Source: Acinetobacter larvae
Lineage (GTDB): Bacteria > Pseudomonadota > Gammaproteobacteria > Pseudomonadales > Moraxellaceae
Reading direction: 5' to 3'
NCBI RefSeq assembly: GCF_001704115.1
Contig: NZ_CP016895.1
Location: 2,108,001-2,172,000, forward strand
DNA length: 64,000 nt
This document shows, piece after piece, positions 45,787 through 55,699 of the stretch (position 1 is its first letter; every line of letters begins with the position of its first letter). The position numbers and the translations under genes were made by a program. The notes beneath the pieces were generated by a model. The model did not search any database. It had not been told where the DNA came from and was given only the letters and a program-made list of their open reading frames with translations.

Positions 45787-47283
45787 ATGGAAACCATTGG
45801 TCATTTTATACAAGGTCAAGTTCAAAATAGCGGTACACGTTATCAAACCGTATTTAATCCCTCCACAGGAGCAGCCCACAAACAAGTAGCTTTGGCAGAT
45901 CATGACACAGTTGATCAAGCCATTGCCGCTGCTACAGCAGCCTTTCCTGCATGGCGCGATACCCCAGTCATTAAACGGGTACGCATTATGTTTAAGTTCA
46001 AACAGTTACTTGAGGAACATGCTGATAAAATCTGTGAATTGATCGGGCAAGAACATGGCAAGATTTCTCATGACGCTATGGGGGAATTACAACGTGGTAT
46101 TGAGAATGTTGAATATGCCTGTGCAGCAACTGAGTTTTTAAAAGGCGAATTTAGTAAAAATGTAGGACCTCATATCGACTCATGGAGTGAATTCCAACCA
46201 CTCGGTGTAGTTGCTGGAATTACCCCCTTTAACTTTCCAGTGATGGTGCCGCTGTGGATGTTTCCGATGGCCTTGGTTTGTGGTAATTGCTTTATCTTAA
46301 AACCATCGGAACGTGACCCGTCGTCAACGCTCTATATCGCACAATTGCTTCAACAAGCAGGCTTACCCGATGGTGTTTTTGCGCTGGTCAACGGCGATAA
46401 AGAAGCGGTTGATTATTTATTGCATGATCCCCGGATTCAGGCGATTAGTTTTGTCGGCTCTACCCCGATTGCAGAATATATCTATCAAACGGCAACGGCA
46501 GCTGGTAAACGCTGTCAGGCCTTAGGCGGAGCAAAAAATCATGCCATTATTATGCCGGATGCCGACCTAGACAATGTGGTCAGCTCATTACTTGGTGCAG
46601 CTTTTGGTTCCTCCGGTGAACGCTGTATGGCCTTGTCAGTTGCGGTTGCCGTTGGAGATGAGATTGCAGACCAAGTGATTGAAAAGCTTCAAGCTGAAAT
46701 GCAAAAACTACGTTACGGTGCATATCATGATGCGGACAATGATTTTGGTCCTGTCATTACCCAAGCCCACAAAGACAAAGTGCTTGGCTATATCGATAGT
46801 GCAGAGCAACAAGGGGCTAAAATCGTGGTCGATGGACGACAAGCCCAAGTCGCAGGATTTGAAGCCGGCTTTTTTGTTGGACCTACTTTAATTGATGCCG
46901 TTACAGCAGAGATGCACAGCTATCGCGCAGAAATTTTTGGTCCAGTTTTACAAATTATTCGTGTCGACAGTATGCAAGATGCCATGCAACTCATTGATGC
47001 CCATGAATATGGTAATGGCACCTGTATTTATACCCGTGATGGAGAAGCGGCGCGTTATTTTAGTACGCACATTCAGGTCGGTATGGTGGGGATTAATATT
47101 CCCTTACCTGTGCCTGTGGCCTATCACAGCTTTGGTGGCTGGAAGCGCTCTCTGTTCGGTGATCTCAGTGCCTATGGTCCAGATGGCGCGCGTTTTTATA
47201 CCCGCCGTAAGACGATTACCCAACGTTGGCCCAGCGCAAATTTGCGCGAAAGCAAACAGTTCTCCATGCCCACCTTAAACTAA
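45787..47283 (+). CDS. mmsA: CoA-acylating methylmalonate-semialdehyde dehydrogenase MmsA
   Basis: An aldehyde dehydrogenase family enzyme of 498 residues. It converts methylmalonate or malonate semialdehyde with CoA and NAD to propionyl- or acetyl-CoA. Seen are GVVAGITPFNFPVMVPLWMF, FILKPSERDPS, SFVGSTPIAEYIY, LGGAKNHAIIMPDADLDN and the active-site Cys in GSSGERCMALSVAV. NIPLPVPVAYHSFGGWKRS is diagnostic for MmsA. The ATG at 45787 with GAGGA upstream is chosen over an ORF start at 45682 that overlaps the preceding gene. The pairing with the aminotransferase suggests beta-alanine breakdown to acetyl-CoA. Confidence 0.93.
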   Translation: METIGHFIQGQVQNSGTRYQTVFNPSTGAAHKQVALADHDTVDQAIAAATAAFPAWRDTPVIKRVRIMFKFKQLLEEHADKICELIGQEHGKISHDAMGELQRGIENVEYACAATEFLKGEFSKNVGPHIDSWSEFQPLGVVAGITPFNFPVMVPLWMFPMALVCGNCFILKPSERDPSSTLYIAQLLQQAGLPDGVFALVNGDKEAVDYLLHDPRIQAISFVGSTPIAEYIYQTATAAGKRCQALGGAKNHAIIMPDADLDNVVSSLLGAAFGSSGERCMALSVAVAVGDEIADQVIEKLQAEMQKLRYGAYHDADNDFGPVITQAHKDKVLGYIDSAEQQGAKIVVDGRQAQVAGFEAGFFVGPTLIDAVTAEMHSYRAEIFGPVLQIIRVDSMQDAMQLIDAHEYGNGTCIYTRDGEAARYFSTHIQVGMVGINIPLPVPVAYHSFGGWKRSLFGDLSAYGPDGARFYTRRKTITQRWPSANLRESKQFSMPTLN

Positions 47284-47296
47284 AACAAAAAACTCT

Positions 47297-47327
47297 GGGA
47301 AGAAATTGACTGTTCTTCCCTTTTTTT
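47297..47327 (+). terminator. Rho-independent terminator after mmsA
   Basis: The stem GGGAAGA / TCTTCCC with a ten-base loop is followed by seven T. It separates mmsA from the permease gene, which must then have its own promoter or rely on read-through. Confidence 0.9.
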
Positions 47328-47417
47328 AATCGACTGAAGGACTACAATAGCCTGCATCTTTAGCGATCGCAGAGCGTATTCAGTTGATATCCAGTCAATC
47401 ATTTTTAAGGATAAAAA

Positions 47418-48812
47418 ATGAAGAATCAAAATAATACGACCCCAAAACTTGGTGAAGGACTAACCAATCGTCAAGTCATGATGATCAGTATCGGCGGTGT
47501 CATTGGTGCTGGTTTATTTATTGGCTCCTCTGCAGCCATCGCCAAAGCAGGTCCTGCTGTAGTACTTTCATATGCCTTAACCAGTCTGGTCGTCTTTTTA
47601 GTCATGCGTATGCTGGGTGAAATGGCAGTGATGCAACCAGATACCGGTTCATTCTCAACTTATGCCAGTAAGGCTATTGCACCGTGGGCAGGCTTTACCA
47701 TTGGTTGGTTATACTGGTGGTTTTGGGTATTGGTCATTCCCGTTGAAGCCATCGCAGGTGCAGAAATTTTACATGCTTGGTTTCCCATGCTGCCCGCCTG
47801 GTTATATGCCTTACTCTTTGTTGTCATTTTAAGTTTAGCCAACTTATTTGATGTGAAAAACTTTGGCACTTTTGAGTTTTGGTTTTCACTGATTAAAGTC
47901 GTTGCCATCTTGATGTTTATTGGCATTTGCGGCTTAGCCGTATTTGGGCTATGGCCATGGGCTGATGTCAGCGGGATTGCCAATCTCTATCAAAATGGCG
48001 GCTTTATGCCCTTTGGTTTTGGTGGCATCTTGGCCGGGATTTTAATCACGGCCTTTTCTTTCTTTGGTGTAGAAATTTTATCGATCGCTGCTGCTGAAGC
48101 TCATAATCCGCAAGAGAAAATTCGTAAAGCCACCAATCTGGTGATTTATCGTATTATTCTATTTTTTGTGGTGTCTATTTTCTTGGCGGTCTCTTTGGTC
48201 GATTGGCGTGCTTCGGGTCTAAAAGACTATGGTACCTTTCAATATGTCCTCATGACCCTCAATGTACCGGGCACCAAACTGATTATGGACAGTGTGGTAT
48301 TTGTTGCCGTTGCCAGCTGTATGAATGCAGCACTTTATACAGCATCTCGTATGTTGTTCTCTCTCGGGGCCCGCAAAGATGCGCCGGCTGCCGTGACACG
48401 CCTAACCCCTCGCGGCGTTCCGCGTGTTGCAGTGATTTTATCTTGTGTGGTGGGTATTTTAGGCTGCATGGCGAATTACTTCTTCCCAGGTCAAGTACTG
48501 ACCTTTTTATTATCGACAACGGGCGCAATTGCCTTACTGGTCTATTTGGTGATTGCAATTTCCCAACTACGTTTACGCAAACGTTATGAGGCACAAGGGG
48601 TCGAGATACCATTTAAAATGTGGCTATTTCCTTGGTTGACATGGTTGGTCATTTTGATGATCGTCTCGGTACTTGGCTATATGTTCTTCTCCCCCGATTA
48701 TAGTTACGAAACATTAATGTCTTTGACCGTCACTGGTGTGGTCGTGGTCTGCGGTGTGTTCATCAATTATAAACGGAAAAAGAAATATGCTTTAACCAAA
48801 CAACTCAGTTAA
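47418..48812 (+). CDS. Amino acid permease, APC superfamily
   Basis: A 464-residue, 12-helix transporter of the amino acid transporter (AAT) family. The first helix has the IGGVIGAGLFIGSSAAIAKAG signature, followed by VVFLVMRMLGEMAVMQPDTGSF, as in GabP, CycA and AnsP-type permeases. AEAHNPQEKIRKATN is the conserved loop after helix 6. Position behind the aminotransferase and mmsA suggests uptake of beta-alanine or a related amino acid, but the substrate is not visible. Confidence 0.9.
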   Translation: MKNQNNTTPKLGEGLTNRQVMMISIGGVIGAGLFIGSSAAIAKAGPAVVLSYALTSLVVFLVMRMLGEMAVMQPDTGSFSTYASKAIAPWAGFTIGWLYWWFWVLVIPVEAIAGAEILHAWFPMLPAWLYALLFVVILSLANLFDVKNFGTFEFWFSLIKVVAILMFIGICGLAVFGLWPWADVSGIANLYQNGGFMPFGFGGILAGILITAFSFFGVEILSIAAAEAHNPQEKIRKATNLVIYRIILFFVVSIFLAVSLVDWRASGLKDYGTFQYVLMTLNVPGTKLIMDSVVFVAVASCMNAALYTASRMLFSLGARKDAPAAVTRLTPRGVPRVAVILSCVVGILGCMANYFFPGQVLTFLLSTTGAIALLVYLVIAISQLRLRKRYEAQGVEIPFKMWLFPWLTWLVILMIVSVLGYMFFSPDYSYETLMSLTVTGVVVVCGVFINYKRKKKYALTKQLS

Positions 48813-48842
48813 AACAATGCAGTAAATTACTCTAAACTCTTT

Positions 48843-48875
48843 AGAAAGATGAACGCGCTATACGTTCATCTTTCT
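48843..48875. terminator. Bidirectional terminator, permease versus PaaX-type gene
   Basis: Perfect 13-bp arms AGAAAGATGAACG (48843-48855) and CGTTCATCTTTCT (48863-48875) flank a 7-base loop between two convergent genes. Confidence 0.85.
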
Positions 48876-48889
48876 CTATGTGCAATCAT

Positions 48890-49732
48890 CTAAGTACTAT
48901 TCGATATCTGCTGTGTAAGCCGATCGCCTACGCATTGCACCAAAAAATTCGCCCAAATCTCATGCCCCAAGGCATCGAAATCTTGTAATTGCTGTCGACA
49001 TTGTTGCCGCAGTTTTACATCCAATAAGGGTTCTGGCAGCATAGGATCAAAAATCATCTGCCGAATTGCAGCATCCCCAATTACATAACTTTGACGTGCG
49101 GCATCCGGCAATGAGCCGTGTTTAAGCTGAATCGTCGCTTGCTGTAAGCCTCTCATCAATTGATGGTAGCTCTGCTCTAAAGCGGTGCTATCCCATAAAT
49201 GACAAACCTGTTGTTGTTGCTCTGCTGCTAAATCGCTCAGTCGAAATAACACCGCCTGTTCAGACAGTCCAAGATTTTTTAACCGTGCGGTCAGACCTGT
49301 GACGGCACCTTGGATATTATTGGGACGTAAATAAAGCCCAGAGTGCCATGGACACATGCCCAATAGCGCCAAAGCACGTTGTTGCACTCTTAAGGTTTTG
49401 CGATCACGACGGCTTTGCCCAGCAAGAGACACTGCAAGCCAACTCTGATCCCACTGCACCATAGCCTGTTCAGCATTGCGCCAAGCGGCAACATCCGCGC
49501 TTAATATTTGCCCTTTTTCACCTAAACGATAACAACCACGTTCAACCGACTGAATAAGCCCTTTTGCCTGTAACCGTGCCAAAGCAACACGCATTGCATT
49601 GGCTGAAATGTCAAATAACGCGCCTGCGGCAATGGCTGCCCGACTATCCAGTTGTTGTTGCTCTGCCACGGCCAGCAAACGCAATAATAACTGTGTTGCA
49701 TGGGGTGTACTGTTCAAATCCATTTGAAACAT
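48890..49732 (-). CDS. PaaX-family transcriptional repressor
   Basis: A 280-residue regulator with the PaaX layout: an N-terminal winged helix (residues about 10-75, GALFDISANAMRVALARLQA and GLIQSVERGCYRLGEKG), a middle part starting WDQSWLAVSLAG, and a C-terminal domain. PaaX-type repressors sense aryl- or acyl-CoA thioesters. The gene is divergent from an acyl-CoA dehydrogenase and an acyl-CoA ligase, so control of these by the acyl-CoA they make is the natural inference. Confidence 0.82.
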   Translation of the reverse strand: MFQMDLNSTPHATQLLLRLLAVAEQQQLDSRAAIAAGALFDISANAMRVALARLQAKGLIQSVERGCYRLGEKGQILSADVAAWRNAEQAMVQWDQSWLAVSLAGQSRRDRKTLRVQQRALALLGMCPWHSGLYLRPNNIQGAVTGLTARLKNLGLSEQAVLFRLSDLAAEQQQQVCHLWDSTALEQSYHQLMRGLQQATIQLKHGSLPDAARQSYVIGDAAIRQMIFDPMLPEPLLDVKLRQQCRQQLQDFDALGHEIWANFLVQCVGDRLTQQISNST

Positions 49733-49827
49733 TTTAAATTTGTCCTATGTCCTAGCCTAAATTTACTGCAATCGTGTAATACATAAACATCGGGTCATAT
49801 TCGCTCTTGCAAATAAAATTACACAGA

Positions 49828-49856
49828 TTGACGCAAAGTGTCAAAATATGTAATAT
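49828..49856 (+). promoter_or_regulatory. Sigma-70 promoter with overlapping dyad ahead of the acyl-CoA dehydrogenase gene
   Basis: TTGACG (49828-49833) and TAATAT (49851-49856) are spaced by exactly 17 bp, matching 5 of 6 at each element. An inverted repeat TTGAC-N7-GTCAA (49828-49832, 49840-49844) covers the -35 element and spacer, and a wider ATTACA/TGTAAT pair flanks it. This is a plausible operator for the divergent PaaX-type repressor. Confidence 0.6.
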
Positions 49857-49963
49857 CAATGCACAGTAAATATCTGAACTAAAAACAAAATAGTATTTAT
49901 ATAGCAAGCATGATCAGCGCATAGGACAAAGCAAAAGCTTGTCAGTTTGAACAGGAGGTTCAA

Positions 49964-51628
49964 ATGCATGACTCAGAACACAATAACTTAAGGCAGCAAT
50001 TTCAAACACACCGTATTGAAAATCAACCAACTGCATTATTTGACCAAAATTTATGGCAAAGTGATCTCGCCTTGCAGCAGGCGACACATCACTATGCCGG
50101 TGATTGGGCTGATCAGCAACTCAATCAAATGGGTGCTGTCACAGGCATACAGCAAATGACCTTGGGCGAATTAGCCAATACTCACAAGCCCATCCTGCAT
50201 CGTTTTGATCGCTATGGTCGGCGCATTGATGAAGTCGAATTTCACCCTGCCTATCATCAACTCATGCACAATGCCGCTGAACATGCTGTACATAACTTCT
50301 CATGGCAAAACCAACACCAGTCTGGTGCGCATGTTATCCGTAGTGCATTGATGTATATCAATAGCCAAGCCGATGCTGGCACAGCCTGCCCTTTAACCAT
50401 GACGCATGCGGCAGTGCCTTGTCTGGCGCATTCTCCAGAGCTGTCCGCTATTTGGTTACCGAAAATTTTAGCCAATGGCTATGACCCTCGAGCGCTGCCA
50501 ATTGCTGAAAAACAGTCCTGTACCATTGGTATGGGAATGACTGAAAAACAAGGTGGTTCAGATGTCCGCCGTAATAGCAGTCGTGCTTATTTACAAGCCA
50601 ATGGCGACTATCAAATTGTTGGGCATAAATTCTTTTTTTCTGCACCAATGTGCGATGCTCACTTGGTATTAGCACAATTAGATGCTGGGCTGAGTTGTTT
50701 TTTAATGCCGCGGATCTTGCCCGATGGTAGTTTAAATGCAGTACATGTACAGCGCCTGAAAAATAAATTGGGAGATTGGAGTAATGCCTCTTCCGAAGTT
50801 GAGTTCCAAGGTGCAACGGCGTATTTAATTGGTGAAGCGGGTCGTGGAATTGCAACGATTTTAGAAATGGTCGCCTTAACACGATTAGACTGCGTCATTG
50901 GCTCTGCCGCACAAATGCGCCAAGCTTTGGTACAGGTCTTAGATCATGTTAAACAACGTGCTGCTTTTGGGAAGCTTTTGATTGACCAACCAATTATGCG
51001 CAATGTACTTACCGATTTAAGCATCGAAAGCGAAGCTGCACTATTACTTGGCTTTCGTGTCGCCCAAGCCATCGATGCTGCACCGCATGATGCCACACAA
51101 GCTGCCTTTGCCCGTATCGCTACAGCCATTGCAAAATTTTGGGTTTGTAAACGCACACCCGCCTTTATTAATGAAGCACAAGAATGTCTGGGCGGTATTG
51201 GCTATGTGGAAGAAAATATTTTACCGCGACTGTACCGTCAAGCACCGCTCAATTCGATCTGGGAAGGTAGTGGCAATATACAATGCCTTGATGTACTTCG
51301 CAGCTTACACAAAGACCGCAGTACGGCTGCGGCATTGTTTGCCGAGTTAAAGCTTGCTCAAGGACGCCACCCGGCCTATGACCAACACTTAATCTGCTTA
51401 GAACAACAATTTCAAATGCAAGATAATTTTGAAAAAAAAGCACGACTATTGGTAGAACGTACCGCATTGGCCTTACAAGCTGCACAATTATTGCTGCACG
51501 GCGACCCAGCCATGGCGACAATGTTTTGTGCAACCCGCTTCGGTACAGACTACGGCTTTAGTTTTGGCAGCTTTAGTGATGACCAATACAACGCGCATAT
51601 TTTAACCCGTGCCATGCCAAATCTTTAA
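49964..51628 (+). CDS. AidB-like acyl-CoA dehydrogenase
   Basis: A 554-residue FAD enzyme of the acyl-CoA dehydrogenase superfamily, AidB branch. It shows MTEKQGGSDVRRNSSRAY and later RLDCVIGSAAQMRQAL, RAAFGKLLIDQPIMRNVLTD and CLGGIGYVEENILPRLYRQA, then NSIWEGSGNIQCLDVLRSL, all typical of AidB relatives. AGGAGG lies seven bases before the ATG. Followed by an acyl-CoA ligase, it more likely acts in catabolism of a branched or modified acyl-CoA than in alkylation defence. The stop codon lies in an 18-bp tandem repeat. Confidence 0.85.
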   Translation: MHDSEHNNLRQQFQTHRIENQPTALFDQNLWQSDLALQQATHHYAGDWADQQLNQMGAVTGIQQMTLGELANTHKPILHRFDRYGRRIDEVEFHPAYHQLMHNAAEHAVHNFSWQNQHQSGAHVIRSALMYINSQADAGTACPLTMTHAAVPCLAHSPELSAIWLPKILANGYDPRALPIAEKQSCTIGMGMTEKQGGSDVRRNSSRAYLQANGDYQIVGHKFFFSAPMCDAHLVLAQLDAGLSCFLMPRILPDGSLNAVHVQRLKNKLGDWSNASSEVEFQGATAYLIGEAGRGIATILEMVALTRLDCVIGSAAQMRQALVQVLDHVKQRAAFGKLLIDQPIMRNVLTDLSIESEAALLLGFRVAQAIDAAPHDATQAAFARIATAIAKFWVCKRTPAFINEAQECLGGIGYVEENILPRLYRQAPLNSIWEGSGNIQCLDVLRSLHKDRSTAAALFAELKLAQGRHPAYDQHLICLEQQFQMQDNFEKKARLLVERTALALQAAQLLLHGDPAMATMFCATRFGTDYGFSFGSFSDDQYNAHILTRAMPNL

Positions 51629-51665
51629 ACCATGCCAAGTCTTTAAACCATACTAAGTCTTTAAA
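51612..51665. repeat. Three-copy 18-bp tandem repeat at a gene end
   Basis: CCATGCCAAATCTTTAAA (51612-51629) is followed by two copies with one and three changes (to 51665). The first copy contains the last codons and the TAA of the acyl-CoA dehydrogenase gene; the others lie just behind it. Confidence 0.92.
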
Positions 51666-51824
51666 CCAAGTTTCATAGCCAAGAAGCAGGTATTGTGACA
51701 GCGCTAATATGCTGCGTTACAGTAAAGCCTATGCCAGAGCAAGGATCTGGCATGCAATGACCACCCATAATAGGGCAAGACGCCATTTTAAATTTTATTT
51801 GCCATTTGTGATAAGGAGATACAA

Positions 51825-53351
51825 ATGCACCTCAGCCAATTATTGCAGCAACGCGCCAGTTTAAGCCCGCAACAACCAGCGCTGGTTTACGGCGATCTAC
51901 GGTTAAATTTTGCAGAGCTGGCGCAGCGCAGCCAACGCCTTGCCAACTATTTACAACAACAAGGCATACAGCAGGGTGATCGTATTGCCATCTATGCCAA
52001 AAACAGTGACTTTTTGGCAACCGCTGTATTTGCCAGTAGCTATATTGGTGCTGTGGTGGTGATTTTAAATTGGCGTTTACAAGTCAATGAGTTGCAATAT
52101 ATCTTACAAGACAGTACTCCCAGTGCTATGTTGTATGACAACGGTTTTGGCGAGCAAGTCCGTACCCTCTCGGCACACACTTCAATCCGCGTCTTGCTGG
52201 CAGGTCAACACAGTACTGTACATCCTAGTTATCCAGACATCATCGCGGAACAGCGTTTTGACGGTCAACTGCCAATGCTAGAGGATGCCGAACAAGCTGC
52301 GGTCATTATGTATACCTCGGGTACCACGGGTAAGCCGAAAGGCGCTGTTTTGTCACATCGGGCATTAGTTGCCACAGCACAGAGTAATAGCTGTACCTTA
52401 TCTTGGAATAGTGACCATCGTTTCTTATTGGTTGCACCAATGTTTCATATTGGAGGTTTATCGCCTTGGATTACCAATGTGCTTAAAGGCTGTACTACAA
52501 TTTTGCTGGCAGATTTCAATCCAGTCCACGTCTGGCAACTGATTGCACAAGAAGGTGTCACCAGTATGATGACCGTTCCTGTCATGCTACAAGCCTTGCT
52601 TCAAGTAGCACAAAAAACCACGGTTGATCACAGTAGTTTATCTTGGATTACCTGTGGTGCATCCGCAGTGCCCTATGCACTGATCACGGCGGGCTTAGCA
52701 TTGGGGCTCAATATTCAACAGGTCTATGGCATTACTGAATTTTGTGGTGCAGTGTGTTTTTGGACACCTGCCATGGGACTAGACTATGCCAAATCACATG
52801 GTCAAGCCGCACTGGGCGTACAAGTTAAAATTGTTGATCCTGTCAGTTTAGCCCCCGTTGCAATCGGGCAAGAAGGTGAAATTTGGTGTAAAGGTGCCAT
52901 GCGTTTTTCGCATTACTGGAATAACCCAGCGGCTACTGCGGCAAGTTTCGTCGATGGTTGGTATCGTACTGGAGATATCGGACGTCTCGATGCACAGCAT
53001 TTTGTCTATGTGGTCGACCGCCTAAAAGACATGATTATTAGTGGTGGGGAAAATATTTACCCTGCGGAACTTGAAGCCAGTCTCATGACACATCCTGCTG
53101 TTCAAGATGTGGCAGTAATTGGCGTCGCTGATGCACATTGGGGTGAAATTCCTGTCGCCTATGTGGTCAGCAATGCCGAACATCAAGTAGATGAACAGCA
53201 GTTAATACAGCATTGCCGTCAGCAGCTCGCAGCCTATAAATGCATTAAAGCAGTACGTTTTATTGCTGCACTGCCCCGTAATGGTATTGGTAAAGTCATC
53301 AAGAGCCAACTCCAGCAACATGATCTCGCCATGACATCGGCTGTGCACTAA
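51825..53351 (+). CDS. AMP-forming acyl-CoA ligase
   Basis: A 508-residue adenylate-forming enzyme (ANL superfamily). The P-loop-like VIMYTSGTTGKPKGAVLSH lies near residue 162, VYGITEFCG near 300, the Asp-Arg hinge GWYRTGDIGRLDA near 380 and RLKDMIISGGENIYPAELE near 400. The catalytic Lys region is PRNGIGKVIKSQL near the C-terminus. It activates a fatty or aromatic acid; the chain type cannot be told. ATAAGGAGATAC precedes the ATG. It probably feeds the adjacent acyl-CoA dehydrogenase. Confidence 0.9.
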   Translation: MHLSQLLQQRASLSPQQPALVYGDLRLNFAELAQRSQRLANYLQQQGIQQGDRIAIYAKNSDFLATAVFASSYIGAVVVILNWRLQVNELQYILQDSTPSAMLYDNGFGEQVRTLSAHTSIRVLLAGQHSTVHPSYPDIIAEQRFDGQLPMLEDAEQAAVIMYTSGTTGKPKGAVLSHRALVATAQSNSCTLSWNSDHRFLLVAPMFHIGGLSPWITNVLKGCTTILLADFNPVHVWQLIAQEGVTSMMTVPVMLQALLQVAQKTTVDHSSLSWITCGASAVPYALITAGLALGLNIQQVYGITEFCGAVCFWTPAMGLDYAKSHGQAALGVQVKIVDPVSLAPVAIGQEGEIWCKGAMRFSHYWNNPAATAASFVDGWYRTGDIGRLDAQHFVYVVDRLKDMIISGGENIYPAELEASLMTHPAVQDVAVIGVADAHWGEIPVAYVVSNAEHQVDEQQLIQHCRQQLAAYKCIKAVRFIAALPRNGIGKVIKSQLQQHDLAMTSAVH

Positions 53352-53437
53352 ATCTTAGCGTTGCTTAATGGCTCAACTGCGATGCAGTCCGATGTCCTAA
53401 TACAACGTCCTAATACAATGCAGTCCAAGGTTCTAAT

Positions 53438-53466
53438 AGCAGCGTTTGAGTGCTTCAAACGCTGCT
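53438..53466. terminator. Bidirectional terminator, ligase versus MFS gene
   Basis: Perfect 12-bp arms AGCAGCGTTTGA (53438-53449) and TCAAACGCTGCT (53455-53466) with a 5-base loop lie between the convergent ligase and exporter genes. Confidence 0.88.
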
Positions 53467-53479
53467 TTAAGCGAACAGC

Positions 53480-54673
53480 TTATGTGCGCATACGCTGCAT
53501 TTTCGATGTAGTGGCCACCAATATTGCGGCAGCAACACTAAGAACACAGGCAAAAATCAAATTACTCAGCACCCCAAAACCATCAAATAATACACCACCG
53601 ATATAGGCTCCCGAACCAATAGAAAGGTTAAAAATTGCGATATTGGCAGCCGAAGCAATCTCGACCCGATCTGGCGCCGCACGAATCATCCATGTCATCA
53701 ATGAGACCGACACGCCACCATAAGCCAAGCCCCAGAGCAGTAACAGTGCCACACTGATCGCTTGTGAATCGCCCCAAGGTACGAATAATATGGTCGCCAC
53801 AGCCATGCCCAAGGCAATAGCAATAATGGTGGCATGCAAACGTTTTTGTAAGTTAAAACCAGCAATAAAGTTCCCGACTATACCGCACACGCCGTAAAAC
53901 AATAACAATGCCCCAATCGAGTGGTCAGAAAATAAAGCTATCGATTGCAATACAGGACGCACAAAGGTATAGGCCGTAAAATGACCGGTGACCAACAGTA
54001 AGGTCAGTGCTAGACCAAGGACAATTTTACTGCGCGCTAAGGTGTGCAGCGTAGACTTCAGACTAATATCACTATTGGCGGGCAAACTGGGCAAAGACCA
54101 AAATAACAATGCCAGAACCCCTGCGACTAACACAGCAACACAAACAAAGGCTTGTCGCCAGCCCCATAGATCGCCCAAATACACCCCGATGGGCACACCC
54201 AATACCGAGGCAGCGGCAACACCACTGAAAATAATAGAAGTTGCCAAAGCCACATGCTGATCGGCCACCAAACGTAGCGCCAAACCACCAGCTAGGCACC
54301 AAATGCCTCCCATCGAGATGCCAAAACATACCCGCGCCAACAATAACCAATGAAAATCACTGACCACCGCTGCCAAGAGATTGGAGCATAGCAATAGCAA
54401 CATAAAAAACAGCAGCAGACTACGGCGATTCATCCCTTTAAAAAGCAAAACCACGCTCGGCGCTGTCACGGCGGCAACAAAGGACGGTACAGAAATAATC
54501 AGGCTACTGCGCCCGACCGATTGCGCCATACTCTGCGCAATGGGGGTTAATAAACCAATGGGTAACATTTCTGCACTGACCACAGCAAAAATCGCCAATG
54601 CCACTGCAATCACCGCCAACCAAGCTTTAGGGCTGGTGTTCTCAAGGGCTTTTACATCTGCTTCTAAACGCAT
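53480..54673 (-). CDS. MFS transporter, DHA1-type exporter
   Basis: A 397-residue major facilitator protein with 12 hydrophobic helices. SAEMLPIGLLTPIAQSMAQS in helix 1 and LARVCFGISMGGIWCLAGGLALRL in helix 4 are typical of DHA1 sugar or purine-nucleoside exporters such as SotB/NepI. SVLGVPIGVYLGDLWGWRQAF is the antiporter motif C region. The ATG at 54673 is preferred over an upstream TTG. A divergent LysR regulator 90 bp away probably controls it. Confidence 0.87.
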   Translation of the reverse strand: MRLEADVKALENTSPKAWLAVIAVALAIFAVVSAEMLPIGLLTPIAQSMAQSVGRSSLIISVPSFVAAVTAPSVVLLFKGMNRRSLLLFFMLLLLCSNLLAAVVSDFHWLLLARVCFGISMGGIWCLAGGLALRLVADQHVALATSIIFSGVAAASVLGVPIGVYLGDLWGWRQAFVCVAVLVAGVLALLFWSLPSLPANSDISLKSTLHTLARSKIVLGLALTLLLVTGHFTAYTFVRPVLQSIALFSDHSIGALLLFYGVCGIVGNFIAGFNLQKRLHATIIAIALGMAVATILFVPWGDSQAISVALLLLWGLAYGGVSVSLMTWMIRAAPDRVEIASAANIAIFNLSIGSGAYIGGVLFDGFGVLSNLIFACVLSVAAAILVATTSKMQRMRT

Positions 54674-54763
54674 TTTTCTCTTCAATCATCAAGACATTGT
54701 GCAATATACTGCAAAGCGGTTAGGGAATAAACTGAACTTTGCGAACAACATTGGGGAATAAAA

Positions 54764-55699
54764 GTGGTCAATCATGCAAACATCTCACTCAATAACATCA
54801 GCGATATTGTCATTTTTATTCGTGTTGCCGATGCAGGAAGTTTTAGCAAAGCGGCAGATCTACTCAACCTCTCACGCTCTGCTGTCGGTAAAAGTATTCA
54901 ACGCTTAGAAAGTCGTTTAAGCAGTCGACTGATTCATCGAACGACACGTAAATTAAGTCTGACCGATGAAGGTTTATTATTTTATCAAGCGGCACAGCGT
55001 ATCTTGCACGATGTAGAAGATGCCGAAAATATGATGCTAAAACGTCATCATAGTCCCAAAGGGCGTTTAAGAATCACCATGCCCGTTGCCTTTGGTCGCC
55101 TACACCTCATGCCGATTTTGCTAGATTTTCTGGATGTTTATCCAGATATTGCACTGGAAGTAATCTTCTCAGATGACTATCAAGACCTGATCGAAGATGG
55201 GATTGATCTCGCCATACGTTTTGGTCAACAAAAAGACAGTCGTCTGGTGCAACAGCGCTTGGCACAACATCAGTTGCTGGTCTGTGCATCGCCGCAGTAC
55301 TTGGCGCAATTTGGGCAACCACATAGTCCTGAAGATTTACTCAAGCATCAACAATTGATCTATTTACATCAAGGTCGTCCGGTGGCATGGCGCTTTCAAG
55401 TCAATGCAGAAACCATACGCTATGCTGCGCAAGGTCGTATACGCCTCTATGATGTACAAGCACTCACCGATACTGCATTGGCCCATTTTGGGTTAATCCA
55501 AGTTGGTGAATTTTTGGTTGCCGATTCATTGGCACAAGGACAACTGGTCGAAGTACTCAGCGCGTTTCGACCTGCTCCGCAACCGATCTGTGCTGTTTAT
55601 CCATCTAAACGACATCTTTCCCCTAAAGTCAGCTGTTTGATTGACTACATTCGACAACGTTGGCAACAACAACCGACGTGGCGCGAATCTCTAAAGTAA
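54764..55699 (+). CDS. LysR-family transcriptional regulator
   Basis: A 311-residue LysR protein. The winged helix is at residues 10-70 (FIRVADAGSFSKAADLLNLS, then RSAVGKSIQRLESRLSSRL and RTTRKLSLTDEG). The rest is the periplasmic-binding-like effector domain (GRLRITMPVAFGRLHLMPIL). The start is a GTG at 54764 with GGGGAA upstream. Its position facing the MFS exporter gene, with a short shared spacer, suggests that exporter as target. Confidence 0.92.
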   Translation: MVNHANISLNNISDIVIFIRVADAGSFSKAADLLNLSRSAVGKSIQRLESRLSSRLIHRTTRKLSLTDEGLLFYQAAQRILHDVEDAENMMLKRHHSPKGRLRITMPVAFGRLHLMPILLDFLDVYPDIALEVIFSDDYQDLIEDGIDLAIRFGQQKDSRLVQQRLAQHQLLVCASPQYLAQFGQPHSPEDLLKHQQLIYLHQGRPVAWRFQVNAETIRYAAQGRIRLYDVQALTDTALAHFGLIQVGEFLVADSLAQGQLVEVLSAFRPAPQPICAVYPSKRHLSPKVSCLIDYIRQRWQQQPTWRESLK

